A stretch of DNA of 64,000 nt from Kroppenstedtia eburnea (GTDB lineage Bacteria > Bacillota > Bacilli > Thermoactinomycetales > DSM-45169): assembly GCF_013282215.1 (NCBI RefSeq), contig NZ_CP048103.1, positions 992,001 to 1,056,000 on the forward strand, written 5' to 3'. The number at the start of each line of letters is the position of its first letter. Within the stretch, counting starts at the first letter, position 1. Shown piece after piece: positions 51,341 to 62,042 of this stretch. The translations under genes and the position numbers were made by a program. The notes beneath the pieces are model-generated. The model saw only the letters and a list, made by a program, of their open reading frames with translations, did no database searches and was not told the DNA's origin.

Positions 51341-51599
51341 CAGGCGTGTTGATTAGCCATATTTTAGGTAGGAAATAGGGTCGGGATGGTGGGGCTTTGA
51401 TTCGCCTTTGCACCCATGGGGGCACAAGTCTCGCCAGGATCGCTTCCGATCCCAGGTCTCGCTATGCGCTCTTTGCAAGAGATCGTAGCCGTACCACCAT
51501 CCCCGTCCCCACAAGCAATATTTTACGATGGGGGCAAGGGGAAGAGCGAAAGGCCAGTTTTGTTTTCATCACCCATTTCCTGGTTAATCAACAGCCCTG
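51341..51599. mobile_element. MITE-like repeat, family 1, copy 2
   Basis: 259 bp, closely similar along its whole length to the element at 10648-10904, with the same ends (CAGGCGTGTTGATTAGCCAT and the complement of CAGGGCTGTTGATTAACCA). It has replaced the 3' end of the PIN-like toxin gene, supplying that gene with a new stop codon. Confidence 0.75.
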
Positions 51600-51990
51600 T
51601 TACTCCACTGGAGAGTAGCATGTCGGATTGGATGACGTGTGCGTATTTAGCGACGATTCGGTCTCCTTCGTCAGGTATAGCCCGAATCGCTTTCACTGTT
51701 TCAAAATCGAATGATTCCCATCCTTTGAATATTTCCGGGGTGATGTATTGGACGTTGGGTAATTGGATCAGATCGGGGATGATGGTTTCCCAAGACTGAA
51801 GCAATTTCATGGACTGGTCTCCAAAATCCCCTCTGGAAAAGACGACCCGGACTTTCACATCGGCATGGTAGATTAATTGCAGGGTGAAGCGGTCCGGGTG
51901 TCGCCGAATATGGTCAAAAATTCGAAGCAATCCCCCGCTTCCCCGTCTTCCCCCTTTGATTAACCGAATCCAGCAGTTGACATCAGGCAT
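51523..51990 (-). CDS. PIN-like toxin (VapC type), 3' end replaced by a repeat
   Basis: 155 residues. The start MPDVNCWIRL fits the PIN domain opening (acidic Asp3), PEIFKGWESF has Glu86, and IPDEGDRIVAKYAHVIQSD has Asp107, Asp110 and Asp123, a plausible acidic cluster for an RNase. Residues 131-155 (from TGLLINQEMG on) are encoded by the MITE-like repeat; the other copy of the repeat reads SGLLINHVMG in the same frame. So the native C-terminus is lost and activity is doubtful. It starts 13 bp after the AbrB-type antitoxin stop, the usual antitoxin-toxin order. Some PIN residues are not clearly matched, so the family call is tentative. Confidence 0.55.
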   Translation of the reverse strand: MPDVNCWIRLIKGGRRGSGGLLRIFDHIRRHPDRFTLQLIYHADVKVRVVFSRGDFGDQSMKLLQSWETIIPDLIQLPNVQYITPEIFKGWESFDFETVKAIRAIPDEGDRIVAKYAHVIQSDMLLSSGVTGLLINQEMGDENKTGLSLFPLPPS

Positions 51991-52003
51991 GACAGTTTCC
52001 GGT

Positions 52004-52342
52004 TTAATTGGCCTTCATTCCTTTTGCTTTCTTCTCCAGACCCTGACTTACATCTTCGAGCCTTTTGATCCAAAAATCCACTTGTTCCTTCATATCTTTT
52101 ACTTCTTGTTTGGAAAGAGAGGGTTTCTCCACCCGTTTTTCCTCCTTGGCTGTATAAGATTGGGTGTGCTCGGCGAGTTCCAAAAGGGATTGAAAAGGAT
52201 CCGCCTTTTCAATTTTGAATCCGCCTTCAGGTAATTCCTTGAAATACACCTTGTCCCCCTCTTGAACACCGAGGCTCTCCCTCACCTCTTTTGGAACGGT
52301 AATTTGTCCTTTCGACGTGAACTTGGCCGATTTGATCAGCAA
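52004..52342 (-). CDS. AbrB/SpoVT-type antitoxin
   Basis: 112 residues. Residues 1-45 are a swapped-hairpin AbrB domain: AKFTSKGQITVPKEVRESLG, then EGDKVYFKE. The rest (46-112) is a charged, helical, Lys/Glu-rich tail that could wrap the toxin. First gene of a two-gene toxin-antitoxin operon; likely autorepressor. The ATG has a good AGGCGAAG-type site upstream. Confidence 0.8.
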   Translation of the reverse strand: MLIKSAKFTSKGQITVPKEVRESLGVQEGDKVYFKELPEGGFKIEKADPFQSLLELAEHTQSYTAKEEKRVEKPSLSKQEVKDMKEQVDFWIKRLEDVSQGLEKKAKGMKAN

Positions 52343-52545
52343 GTTCTTCGCCTCCTTTGGAACAGAATTGATTCCTTACATTTTGATTATACCCCAAATC
52401 CAGGTGGTTGAAAGTGTAATTGGCTTTTTTCGAGGGGAGGGATTTCGGTTTCCTTACTTTGTTGTTGATACCGTACCATTTATGCTTGAACGGGAAGAAG
52501 TGCCCTGGTACCTTCACCCTCCCTTCATCTCCACTCATAAAATTC

Positions 52546-52565
52546 GGCGAGCTTTTCCGCTCGCC
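52546..52565 (-). terminator. terminator of the phosphonate operon
   Basis: GGCGAGC (52546-52552) with GCTCGCC (52559-52565); on the minus strand GAATTTTAT follows. It lies just after the ATP-grasp stop. Confidence 0.7.
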
Positions 52566-52573
52566 CTTCCGGA

Positions 52574-53320
52574 TCACTCCCCTTTTTTATATTTCAGGAT
52601 ACGCCGATACATCCTTTGGTCTTTCAATTTGCGAAAGTGGGACAGCATGGGAGATCGGTTGGCTTCGATGATCCAGATCTGTCCTTGCTGGTCCACTCCC
52701 ATATCCAGCCCGTAGATGCGATGGTCAGGATAGCGTTCGGTCAAGCTCTCCGCCGACAGCAACGCGACCTGGTCGATTTCGGATTGAATCTTTTTCGGTG
52801 AAAGGTGTTTCAGGGATGATTTTTGGAGCGCCCGTTTCACTGTCATCAGGCTGCCGTTGCTCCGTTCATTGTTGGTCACAATGTATCCTTTCCCGGCCAC
52901 CTTGGCCATTTTGCCCGTCACCTTCCATGGATCAGAGCTGCTTTTGCGCTGAACAATCACCCGGATATCGAAGGGACGGCTACCGATTTGGGCAAGTTGC
53001 ACCCGTTTCTGGACCATATAGCGTCGGGATCCTGTCAGCTCCTTCAGTTTACGATAAGTCTTTTTAATTCCCTGTATCTTTGTCTTCTTATTCTCGTGGT
53101 GGATCTGATAGCGGTTATTTTTCAGAGGTGACACGTGGATCACGCCAAAGCCCCGGCTTCCGATCGCAGGTTTTAAAATCACCTGGCCGTATTTGTCGAT
53201 CATTTCCTGCAATGATTTCTTGGTGAACAGGTGGGTTTCCGGCAGGTGGGGGATCAATCGGTTGTCTTTTTCCATAAACAGATATCGCAGCCACTTGTCT
53301 TTTCTCAGACCCCGATTCAT
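52574..53320 (-). CDS. YheC/YheD-like ATP-grasp protein of the phosphonate operon
   Basis: 248 residues, homologous to the protein at 26507 over its length. ATP-grasp marks: VILKPAIGSRGFGVIHVSPL (ATP loop), YMVQKRVQLAQIGSRPFDIR, VIVQRKSS, and RIYGLDMGVDQQGQIWIIEA ending in the metal-binding Asn. Fourth gene of pepM-ppd-phnW-ATP-grasp, 3 bp after the phnW stop, so it is in the same transcript. ATP-grasp ligases often join an amine to a carboxylate. By inference it could couple 2-aminoethylphosphonate to a carboxyl group; a spore-coat role as for YheC/D is the alternative. AAGGGGG precedes the ATG. Confidence 0.78.
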   Translation of the reverse strand: MNRGLRKDKWLRYLFMEKDNRLIPHLPETHLFTKKSLQEMIDKYGQVILKPAIGSRGFGVIHVSPLKNNRYQIHHENKKTKIQGIKKTYRKLKELTGSRRYMVQKRVQLAQIGSRPFDIRVIVQRKSSSDPWKVTGKMAKVAGKGYIVTNNERSNGSLMTVKRALQKSSLKHLSPKKIQSEIDQVALLSAESLTERYPDHRIYGLDMGVDQQGQIWIIEANRSPMLSHFRKLKDQRMYRRILKYKKGE

Positions 53321-53323
53321 TTG

Positions 53324-54445
53324 TCAACCCCCTTTCGGCTTGTATTGGATACTGTTCAGGTAGCGTTCCAACAGATCGATGAAGACTTGGATCTCTTGAT
53401 GGGTGATATCCCCGATATTGGCGATTCTGAAGGTTTTTGAATTTGTCAATTTACCGGGATAAATCGTGATATTCCGGCTGTAAAAGTAGTCATGCATGTG
53501 CCTGAAGTCATATCCGGCACAATCGGGTTCCAGGATGGAGGTGATCAGCTTGGAATGATGCGGTTCCGGAACGAGATGTTTCAATCCCAGCCGGTTGATT
53601 CCGTGGATCAATGTTTGCCACGATTTTGCATATCGTTGATATCTTTTTTCCACCCCCTCCCGTTTCAGCTCCACAATCGCCTGGTTAAGGGCATACAGGG
53701 TTTGAACCGGCGGAGTGAAGCGCAGTTGGCGGGTCTGTTCGAAATACCGGTATTGGTCATACAGATGGAGATAGTAATTTCGCTTTTTATGGTGACGCAA
53801 ACCATCCAATTTGGTCCGATCCGCGATCACAAATGAGACGCCCGGCATCCCTTGCAGGTTTTTGTTGGCACTTGCCGCCAGATAACTGATATTCATCGCT
53901 TTCATCTGAATCGGGATGGCAGCGAAGGAGCTGATGGCATCCACGATCAGATCGATCCCGTATTTTTTGCACAATTGACCCATCGCTCCGATGTCGTTTA
54001 ACAGGCCGGTGGTCGTCTCATGATGTACGACGGCGAGATGGGAGATCTTGTGGGGGGAGGTCTGGATCTGTTTTTCGAGGGCATTCAGATCGACGGGTTC
54101 CAAGGGAGAACTGTCAAAGGGGATGTATTTGATTCCATAGGCGTCGGCGATTTCGCACATGCGTCTGCCGTAGGCGCCATTGTTGAGGACGAGCAGAGTG
54201 CCTTCATTTACCACGGAACTCAGGATGGACTCCACCGCCGCCGTCCCGGAACCGCCGAACAAGACCGTGGCAGTTTCCCGGGGGTCAGCCACCAGCCGGG
54301 TCAGCTCCATGGCCACGGTTTCCATCAGGCGGCCGAACTCCGGCTCCCGCGGGCAGATATCGGGAACCACCTGAGCGTCTTTGACGGTGTCTGTTGTGGT
54401 GGCGGGGCCCGGAGTCAACAGAATGTTTCGCTTGACCCTCCGCAT
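53324..54445 (-). CDS. phnW: 2-aminoethylphosphonate:pyruvate aminotransferase-like enzyme
   Basis: 373 residues, class V PLP aminotransferase. LLTPGPATTTDTVKDA at the start, FGGSGTAAVESILSSVV (phosphate-binding turn), IVDAISSFAAIPIQM and the PLP lysine Lys195 in AASANKNLQGMPGVSF. This matches PhnW/AEP transaminase. In the biosynthetic direction it aminates phosphonoacetaldehyde to 2-aminoethylphosphonate. ATG 54445 has GGAGGG 7 bp upstream and is preferred to ATG 54460. Third gene of the operon, after ppd. Confidence 0.88.
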   Translation of the reverse strand: MRRVKRNILLTPGPATTTDTVKDAQVVPDICPREPEFGRLMETVAMELTRLVADPRETATVLFGGSGTAAVESILSSVVNEGTLLVLNNGAYGRRMCEIADAYGIKYIPFDSSPLEPVDLNALEKQIQTSPHKISHLAVVHHETTTGLLNDIGAMGQLCKKYGIDLIVDAISSFAAIPIQMKAMNISYLAASANKNLQGMPGVSFVIADRTKLDGLRHHKKRNYYLHLYDQYRYFEQTRQLRFTPPVQTLYALNQAIVELKREGVEKRYQRYAKSWQTLIHGINRLGLKHLVPEPHHSKLITSILEPDCAGYDFRHMHDYFYSRNITIYPGKLTNSKTFRIANIGDITHQEIQVFIDLLERYLNSIQYKPKGG

Positions 54446-54463
54446 CGGTTTTCCCTCCATTGA

Positions 54464-55605
54464 TCAAGGGAAGGGTCCCTTGATCCATTTCTGCAACCGT
54501 TCTTTCACTTCATGGGGTTTGACCTGGGGGCGGCCCAGTTGTTTCCGTGATCCTTTGGAAATTTTCATATACAGAAAGGTGAGTCCCCGTCTTTGTCTCC
54601 ATTCATTCAGGGCTGAAGACAGCGCCTCCAGGCTGTCAATGTAAATGGAGCGGGTGTAACCGGAGGCGGCGGCAATCTCCACAAAATCGACATGCTGGGA
54701 GACGGTGCTTTGCCCTCCCGTGGAATCGTGGGCATGGTTATCGAGCAGGATATGGAGCATATTGGACGGATTGTAATAACCGTTGGTGGCCAAACTCCCC
54801 ATACGCATGAGCATGGCGCCGTCCCCATCGATCACGACGGTCTCCAGATCTTTGCGGTTCAATGCCAGCCCGAGCCCGAGAGAACCGGCGCATCCCATGG
54901 AGCCCACCATGTACAGATGATTGGGAGCATCCTCGATTTCATACAATTCCCTCCCCGTCTTGCCGGTGGTGGCGATCAGGAGAGTTTGCTTCTGTTTCCA
55001 CGCATGGACCACACGGAGTGCCTCCATCCGGGATGGTTTCTGGTCCGCGGAGGCCGGGTTTTTTATGGACTTCCTGGGAATGGGCGGGAGGAGATTTGTT
55101 TTTGCAGAGGTTCCTCGCTGAATGTTCCTTTCTTTACTACAAAAAAGAAAGAGTGGTTCCGGGCAATCCATTGCTCGGCTTCGGCCAATTGTTTTTTTGC
55201 TTTTTGCATATCGGGCTGCAAAACCTGCCATTTCACCTGCATGAGATCCAGCATGTCGGTGGTGATTCTCCCCATCAGCTCATGCTGGGGTTCGTCCCGG
55301 AGACCCGGTTCCCCGCGGAGACTGACAAAGCCGAGGACCGGGATCTGAAAGGGGTGGTTCAGGGAGACCAAGGGGGAAACTGCATTGGTCAGCCCGGAAT
55401 TTTGCATCAGGACCACGGACTTTTTCCCTGTCAGCCGGGCCCCGGATGCGATCGCCACGGCATCCCCTTCATTGGCGGCCCCGACATATTCGCAGTGGTT
55501 GATGGCATAGTTGATCAGGCTTTTCAGAAAGGAGCAGGGAACCCCGCTGTAAAAGGAGAAACCCAGTCTTTGCAGTTCTTCCCCGAATATTTTTGTATCG
55601 AGCAT
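54464..55605 (-). pseudogene. ppd: phosphonopyruvate decarboxylase, split by a frameshift
   Basis: ThDP enzyme found in two frames. N-terminal part 55605-55063 (180 residues) has the catalytic Glu in AANEGDAVAIASGARLTGKK and ALMQNSGL-type segment; it stops after FPGSP. C-terminal part 54464 to about 55080 has IATTGKTGRELYE and the ThDP motif VIDGDGAMLMRMGSLATNGY to LLDN. A one-base loss between 55063 and 55100 explains the break. Alternatively two subunits as in ComD/ComE: an ATG at 55027 (SRMEALRVV) exists but has no ribosome binding site and sits where fused proteins have a Glu. Converts phosphonopyruvate to phosphonoacetaldehyde, the step that pulls the pathway forward. Confidence 0.75.
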
Positions 55606-55611
55606 GGTTGA

Positions 55612-56496
55612 TCATTTCACCTTCTTTTGAGGAAGATATTTCTTTTCAGCACTCCCCAGCTCTTCTGCCCGTTGGAGGCGAAAGATTTCCTCGATGGGTG
55701 TCACCTTGTTTTCCACGTTCATCAGACTTTTTTCCCGATGGATCTGTTGCGAAATGGTTTTCATGGCATCGATGGATGCTCTCATATTGTGGTTGGCCCA
55801 GATCACGAGTTGGACTCCCAGTTCCTTGAATTTGTCTGCCGGAGTGGAATAGTATTTGGTCGGGACCATGACCACAGGATGCCTGCCTCCCCACTCTTCC
55901 ATGAAGGCCTCAATCTCTGTGATGTCCGACTGTTTGCTGTGGATCAGAACCGCATCCGCCCCCGCTTGCCGATAGGCTTCCGCCCTTCGCAAGGCCTCCT
56001 TCAGCCCCCAACCCGCGATCAGGGCTTCCACCCTCGTGACCACCACAAAGTCATCGTCCTGTTGGGTATCTTTCATCGCTTGGATCTTTCCGCAAAACTC
56101 CTCCACGTCAGCAAGGGGTTGGGCTTCGCCGTTAATGAAAGAGTTGGTCTTTGGGAACAGTTTGTCTTCAATACAGACACCTGCGATCTGGCGTTGTTCC
56201 AATTTTTTGACCAGGCGTCTGGCGTTATTGAAGTTTCCGTACCCCGTATCCCCATCGAGGAGGATGGGGATGGAGGTGGCGTCGCTCATAAATTCCAGCA
56301 CATCCAGTACTTGCGTCCAGGAAGCTTCGTTGTTATCCCGGACCCCCAGGCTGGCGGAGATGGTGGGTCCGCTGGCCCAGATTCCTTTAAAACCGGTTTC
56401 TTCAACGATTTTTGCGGATATGCCGTTATGGGCTTCCATAATAAAATCCGGCTGATCGGATTGAATCATCTTTCGTAAAGCCGTTGTTTTGTTCAT
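55612..56496 (-). CDS. pepM: phosphoenolpyruvate mutase
   Basis: 294 residues, isocitrate lyase/PEP mutase superfamily. [10 protein letters not shown] (110-119) is the diagnostic motif of PEP mutase, distinguishing it from other lyases of the fold; DGDTGYGN (81-88) binds magnesium. It forms the C-P bond by turning phosphoenolpyruvate into phosphonopyruvate, so the organism can make phosphonates. First gene of pepM-ppd-phnW-ATP-grasp, 6 bp before ppd. GCGGAGG before the ATG. Confidence 0.93.
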   Translation of the reverse strand: MNKTTALRKMIQSDQPDFIMEAHNGISAKIVEETGFKGIWASGPTISASLGVRDNNEASWTQVLDVLEFMSDATSIPILLDGDTGYGNFNNARRLVKKLEQRQIAGVCIEDKLFPKTNSFINGEAQPLADVEEFCGKIQAMKDTQQDDDFVVVTRVEALIAGWGLKEALRRAEAYRQAGADAVLIHSKQSDITEIEAFMEEWGGRHPVVMVPTKYYSTPADKFKELGVQLVIWANHNMRASIDAMKTISQQIHREKSLMNVENKVTPIEEIFRLQRAEELGSAEKKYLPQKKVK

Positions 56497-56649
56497 GGGA
56501 GGACCTCCGCAAAGAGTGATTTACGTAGGATATTAAAAGAATAGAATAGAGGTGGCGGCGGGTATCCACTTGGGAATCCGGTTTTTAAAAGATAGATTGA
56601 AGGCACAGTTTGCGGTACATTCTCGGGTTGCCCTTGTTTGAGGGAAAAT

Positions 56650-56686
56650 GGTTTAACCCCTGGCTCAGGAAAAGCCAGGGGTTTTG
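56650..56686 (-). terminator. terminator of araR
   Basis: AACCCCTGGCT (56655-56665) with AGCCAGGGGTT (56673-56683), perfect 11-bp stem; T-rich on both sides. Lies just beyond the araR stop at 56709. Confidence 0.75.
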
Positions 56687-56708
56687 GATATGGTGAGGAG
56701 GAGGCTGA

Positions 56709-57821
56709 TCATCTTCGATCAGGTTTGGTGGATGAGCGAATGATCAGTTCCGGCTCAAACACATAATCCTCCAGTATTTCTTTTTTTCCTGCTCGAAGTT
56801 GGCGGATGTCCTGCAATATGCACTCGGCTGCTTTGACCCCCATTTGGAATTTGGGATGGTGGACGGTGGTCAGTTTCACTTCTCCGGCTTCCGCCAGTTG
56901 GGAATTGTCAAAGCTGACGATGGAAATGTCCTCAGGAACTTGGAGGTTCACCTGTTTCAGTTCCTTGACCAGGTCAAAGGCGATTTCATCATTGTAACAG
57001 ACGATTCCAGTCGGGGGTTGAATCTGTGAATCAACGATCAACTGGACATATTGAGCCGCTGCCTGTTTACGCTGTTCGGTCGTGTAAAATTGCACTGATT
57101 CCGGATGAAACGGGAGACTGTGGGCTTGTATAGCTTCCAGATACCCTTTAAATCTGTACTTGCCCTGCAGATCATCCGCCTTGAAAATCCCGCCAAGTCT
57201 GGAATGTCCTCTGTCGATCAGGTGTTTGGCTGCGAGATATCCTCCTGTTCTGTCATTGGATCGAATCGAACGGACACTCAATTCAAGATAGGAACTGTGC
57301 AGCATGACCAGAGGGATCTGTTTTTCCAGAAGTGTGAAGTAAAGATTTAGATTAGGGTTTGGATAAGCACTTTGGGTTGGCTCGATGATCAGTCCGTCCA
57401 CCTGCTTATCCATGACAGTTTTTAATGCAGCGGCCTCTTTTTCCAAATCATTATCCGTATTCAGTAACAAGATCGAGTATCCTTCAGGGCTCAAATGGGA
57501 TTCAATGCCTCGGATAATCGAAGGAAAGATGTAATCGGAGATGTATGTCGTGATCACCCCGATGAGATGGCTCTGTGGGTCGAGGCCTTCTTTGATGGGC
57601 AGGGTGTCGGTTAAAAAGGTTCCTTTTCCCTGTACCTTATATAGCCACTTCTCATGAACCAATTCTGAAATCGCGAGCCGCACGGTTTGGCGGCTGAAAC
57701 CAAACTGCTCAGCCAACTCCAACTCGGAGGGGATTTTCTCCCCGGGTTGAAACTTTCCGGAACGGATCCATTTTTCGATTTCATTTTTAAGCTGTTGGTA
57801 TTTTGGTCTGGTCGTGCCCAT
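56709..57821 (-). CDS. araR: arabinose operon repressor (GntR HTH plus LacI-type sensor)
   Basis: 370 residues in the AraR chimeric architecture: N-terminal GntR winged helix (KYQQLKNEIEKWIRSGKFQP, FGFSRQTVRLAISELVHEKW) and a LacI/GalR ligand-binding domain (HLIGVITTYISDYIFPSIIR, GIVCYNDEIAFDLVKELKQV, DISIVSFDNSQLAEAGEVKL). Divergent from abfA-araDBA, with TGTACGTACA palindromes in between, one of them (57850) close to its own start. It represses the operon until L-arabinose binds. ATG 57821 follows AGGGTGAG; GTG 57830 is the alternative. Confidence 0.92.
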   Translation of the reverse strand: MGTTRPKYQQLKNEIEKWIRSGKFQPGEKIPSELELAEQFGFSRQTVRLAISELVHEKWLYKVQGKGTFLTDTLPIKEGLDPQSHLIGVITTYISDYIFPSIIRGIESHLSPEGYSILLLNTDNDLEKEAAALKTVMDKQVDGLIIEPTQSAYPNPNLNLYFTLLEKQIPLVMLHSSYLELSVRSIRSNDRTGGYLAAKHLIDRGHSRLGGIFKADDLQGKYRFKGYLEAIQAHSLPFHPESVQFYTTEQRKQAAAQYVQLIVDSQIQPPTGIVCYNDEIAFDLVKELKQVNLQVPEDISIVSFDNSQLAEAGEVKLTTVHHPKFQMGVKAAECILQDIRQLRAGKKEILEDYVFEPELIIRSSTKPDRR

Positions 57822-57849
57822 TTTTCTCACCCTTGACCGCAGTATTTTA

Positions 57850-57859
57850 TGTACGTACT
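57850..57859 (-). promoter_or_regulatory. AraR operator near araR
   Basis: TGTACGTACT, one mismatch from the palindrome TGTACGTACA, about 30 bp before araR; fits autoregulation. Confidence 0.55.
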
Positions 57860-57965
57860 ACCCAATGCGTGAATATTTGCGAAGGAAATACAACATGCTA
57901 TCTATATTATAGAATTTGTTCGGATATTTAAAGGAAGGGTCAGGGGAAATATTCCGAAAACGATG

Positions 57966-58021
57966 TTGACAACGCTTCATAATGTACGTACAATGAAATT
58001 GGAATTCCAAATGTACGTACA
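57966..58021 (+). promoter_or_regulatory. ara operon promoter with two AraR operators
   Basis: TTGACA (57966-57971), 17-bp spacer, TACAAT (57989-57994), an excellent sigma-A promoter. Perfect palindromes TGTACGTACA at 57983-57992 (over the -10) and 58012-58021 (over the first transcribed bases), 29 bp apart centre to centre. They match the core of the Bacillus AraR box. Confidence 0.85.
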
Positions 58022-58060
58022 TTATGAAGGTTATTATTCGGAACATTCCCGCTGGATTGA

Positions 58061-59596
<1,536 letters not shown>

Positions 59597-59637
59597 CTGA
59601 ATAGGTTGAAAAGCCATCACGCGGAGGTTTGATTTTG

Positions 59638-60342
59638 ATGTTGGAATGGTTAAAAGAAGCGGTGTTGGAAGCTCACCTCGATTTGCCCAAGCATCGTCTG
59701 GTTACTCAGACCTGGGGAAATGTAAGTGGAATCGACCGGGAGCAGGGGTTGGTAGTGATCAAGCCCAGCGGAGTTCCTTATGAAAAGTTAAAGACGCAGG
59801 ATCTGGTGGTAATGGATCTGAACGGGAATCGGGTGGAAGGGGAGTTGAATCCCTCTTCCGATACCCCCACGCATCTGGTTTTATATCGACATTTTCCCCA
59901 GATTGGAGGGATTGTTCATACGCATTCCTCCTGGGCGACCAGTTGGGCACAAGCGGGGCGGGGAATTCCGGCCCTGGGGACAACGCATGCAGATACCTTT
60001 TACGGAGAGGTGCCCTGTACCCGGGAAATGACCACTGCTGAAATCCAAGGTGATTATGAACTGGAAACGGGTCATGTGATCGTGGAAGCTTTTCGTGACC
60101 GCAACCCAGAGCAGGTACCGGGTGTGTTGGTTCATTCCCACGCCCCTTTCTCCTGGGGAAAAGATCCCCGGGATGCGGTTCGACACGCTGTCATTTTGGA
60201 GGAAGTGGCCAAAATGGCTTATCGGTCCTATATGTTAAACCCTTTATTAAAACCGATGAATCCAAACCTGTTGGACCGCCATTTTCTGCGTAAACACGGA
60301 AAGAACGCTTATTATGGCCAAAAAACAGAACAGGGAGACTGA
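59638..60342 (+). CDS. araD: L-ribulose-5-phosphate 4-epimerase
   Basis: 234 residues, class II aldolase fold. Zinc ligands HTH at 94-96 ([18 protein letters not shown]) and a C-terminal His in [15 protein letters not shown] near 166. Converts L-ribulose 5-phosphate to D-xylulose 5-phosphate, the last step of arabinose catabolism before the pentose phosphate pathway. GGAGG at 59623-59627 lies 10 bp before ATG 59638; TTG 59635 at 7 bp is also possible. Next gene 2 bp downstream. Confidence 0.93.
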   Translation: MLEWLKEAVLEAHLDLPKHRLVTQTWGNVSGIDREQGLVVIKPSGVPYEKLKTQDLVVMDLNGNRVEGELNPSSDTPTHLVLYRHFPQIGGIVHTHSSWATSWAQAGRGIPALGTTHADTFYGEVPCTREMTTAEIQGDYELETGHVIVEAFRDRNPEQVPGVLVHSHAPFSWGKDPRDAVRHAVILEEVAKMAYRSYMLNPLLKPMNPNLLDRHFLRKHGKNAYYGQKTEQGD

Positions 60343-60344
60343 AA

Positions 60345-62042
60345 ATGACTCCGAGATACACGATCGGTATCGATTTTGGAACCGAATCGGGACGGGCGGT
60401 GCTGGTTGACTTGTCAGACGGGAGGGAGCTGGCGGAACATGTCACCGTCTATCCTCATCAAGTCATCGATCAAGAGTTACCCGGATCGGGAGTGAGGCTG
60501 GGTCCGGACTGGGCCTTGCAGCATCCAGGTGATTATGTCGAAGTATTGAAAAACTCCGTACCGGAGGTGATCAAAACCTCCGGGATTGATCCCCGGGATG
60601 TGATTGGTCTTGGTGTCGATTTTACGGCATGTACCATGCTGCCCATCGACAAAGAAGGGGAGCCTCTCTGTTTTCGACCGGAGTTTAATGGCCATCCGCA
60701 TAGTTGGGTGAAGCTCTGGAAGCATCATGCGGCACAGAAAGAAGCTAATCTCATCACTGAACGGGCACTACAACGGGGGGAACACTTTCTGCCCCGGTAT
60801 GGTGGGAGAATCTCCTCGGAATGGATGGTGGCAAAGGTTTGGCAAATCCTGAACGAGGCTCCCGATATATATAAGTCTTCCGATCGGTTCGTGGAGGCTA
60901 CGGATTGGATTGTCTGTAAGATGACGGGCAAGATGGTTCGCAACAGTTGTACTGCTGGCTACAAAGCAATGTGGAATAAGAATGAGGGGTATCCAAGCGA
61001 TGAGTTTTTTAAATCTTTGGATCCCCGTCTGCAAGATTTGACAGATACCAAGTTGCGTGGAGAGATTGTTCCTCCGGGAACCCCAGTCGGCGGATTGACG
61101 AAAGAGATGGCAGAGATGATGGGTTTAAAACCGGGAATCGCCGTTGCTGCGGGCAATGTGGACGCTCATGCCGCTGTTCCTGCTGTCGGGGTGGTGACTC
61201 CGGGCAAGATGGTGATGGTGATGGGAACTTCCATCTGCCATATGGTACTCGGGACGGAAGAGAAGTGGGTGGAAGGAATGTGCGGAGGGGTTGAAGACGG
61301 GATCATCCCGGGATATTGGGGATATGAGGCCGGGCAATCTGCGGTGGGGGATATATTTGCATGGTTTGTGGAGCGAGGGGTTCCGACCTATGTAAAAACG
61401 GCGGCTGACAAAGAGGGGCTTGAGATCCACAGCTGGTTGGAGAAGGAGGCGAGTAAATATCAGCCGGGGGAAACAGGTCTGTTAGCCCTGGACTGGTGGA
61501 ATGGCAATCGTTCCATCTTGGTGGATGCGGATCTGACCGGATTGCTGATCGGATATACCCTGCGCACCAAGCCGGAAGAGGTCTACCGTGCTTTACTTGA
61601 GAGCACCGCTTTCGGAACCCGGAAGATCATTGAATCTTTCCGGGAAAAAGGGGTGGAGATTCACGGCTTGGTAGCTTGTGGCGGACTGCCGCAAAAAAAT
61701 CAGCTCCTCATGCAAATTTACGCTGATGTGACCCGGTTGGAAATAAAAATCGCGGACTCCACCTACACTCCGGCTTTAGGTGCAGCCATGTTTGGAGCGG
61801 TGGCAGCGGGATCCGCTGCGGGGGGATACGATACGATCGTCGAGGCGGCGAAAAATATGGCTCGCCTTCGCACAAAAACTTATCAACCGATTCCCGAACA
61901 TGTTGCAATCTATGAGAAGCTCTTCCGGGAGTACTGCAGACTTCATGATTATTTCGGCCGCGGCACAAATGATGTGATGAAACACTTAAAAGAGATCAAG
62001 GAAGAGGGAAGGGAGCTTACTTATGCAAAGAACCCCTTATGA
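60345..62042 (+). CDS. araB: L-ribulokinase
   Basis: 565 residues, FGGY family. [19 protein letters not shown] binds ATP/Mg; [15 protein letters not shown] and [20 protein letters not shown] are family signatures, with Asp in NVDAH as the probable catalytic base. Phosphorylates L-ribulose. GGGAGAC precedes the ATG. Its last 20 bases overlap araA, so expression is coupled. Confidence 0.95.
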   Translation: MTPRYTIGIDFGTESGRAVLVDLSDGRELAEHVTVYPHQVIDQELPGSGVRLGPDWALQHPGDYVEVLKNSVPEVIKTSGIDPRDVIGLGVDFTACTMLPIDKEGEPLCFRPEFNGHPHSWVKLWKHHAAQKEANLITERALQRGEHFLPRYGGRISSEWMVAKVWQILNEAPDIYKSSDRFVEATDWIVCKMTGKMVRNSCTAGYKAMWNKNEGYPSDEFFKSLDPRLQDLTDTKLRGEIVPPGTPVGGLTKEMAEMMGLKPGIAVAAGNVDAHAAVPAVGVVTPGKMVMVMGTSICHMVLGTEEKWVEGMCGGVEDGIIPGYWGYEAGQSAVGDIFAWFVERGVPTYVKTAADKEGLEIHSWLEKEASKYQPGETGLLALDWWNGNRSILVDADLTGLLIGYTLRTKPEEVYRALLESTAFGTRKIIESFREKGVEIHGLVACGGLPQKNQLLMQIYADVTRLEIKIADSTYTPALGAAMFGAVAAGSAAGGYDTIVEAAKNMARLRTKTYQPIPEHVAIYEKLFREYCRLHDYFGRGTNDVMKHLKEIKEEGRELTYAKNPL

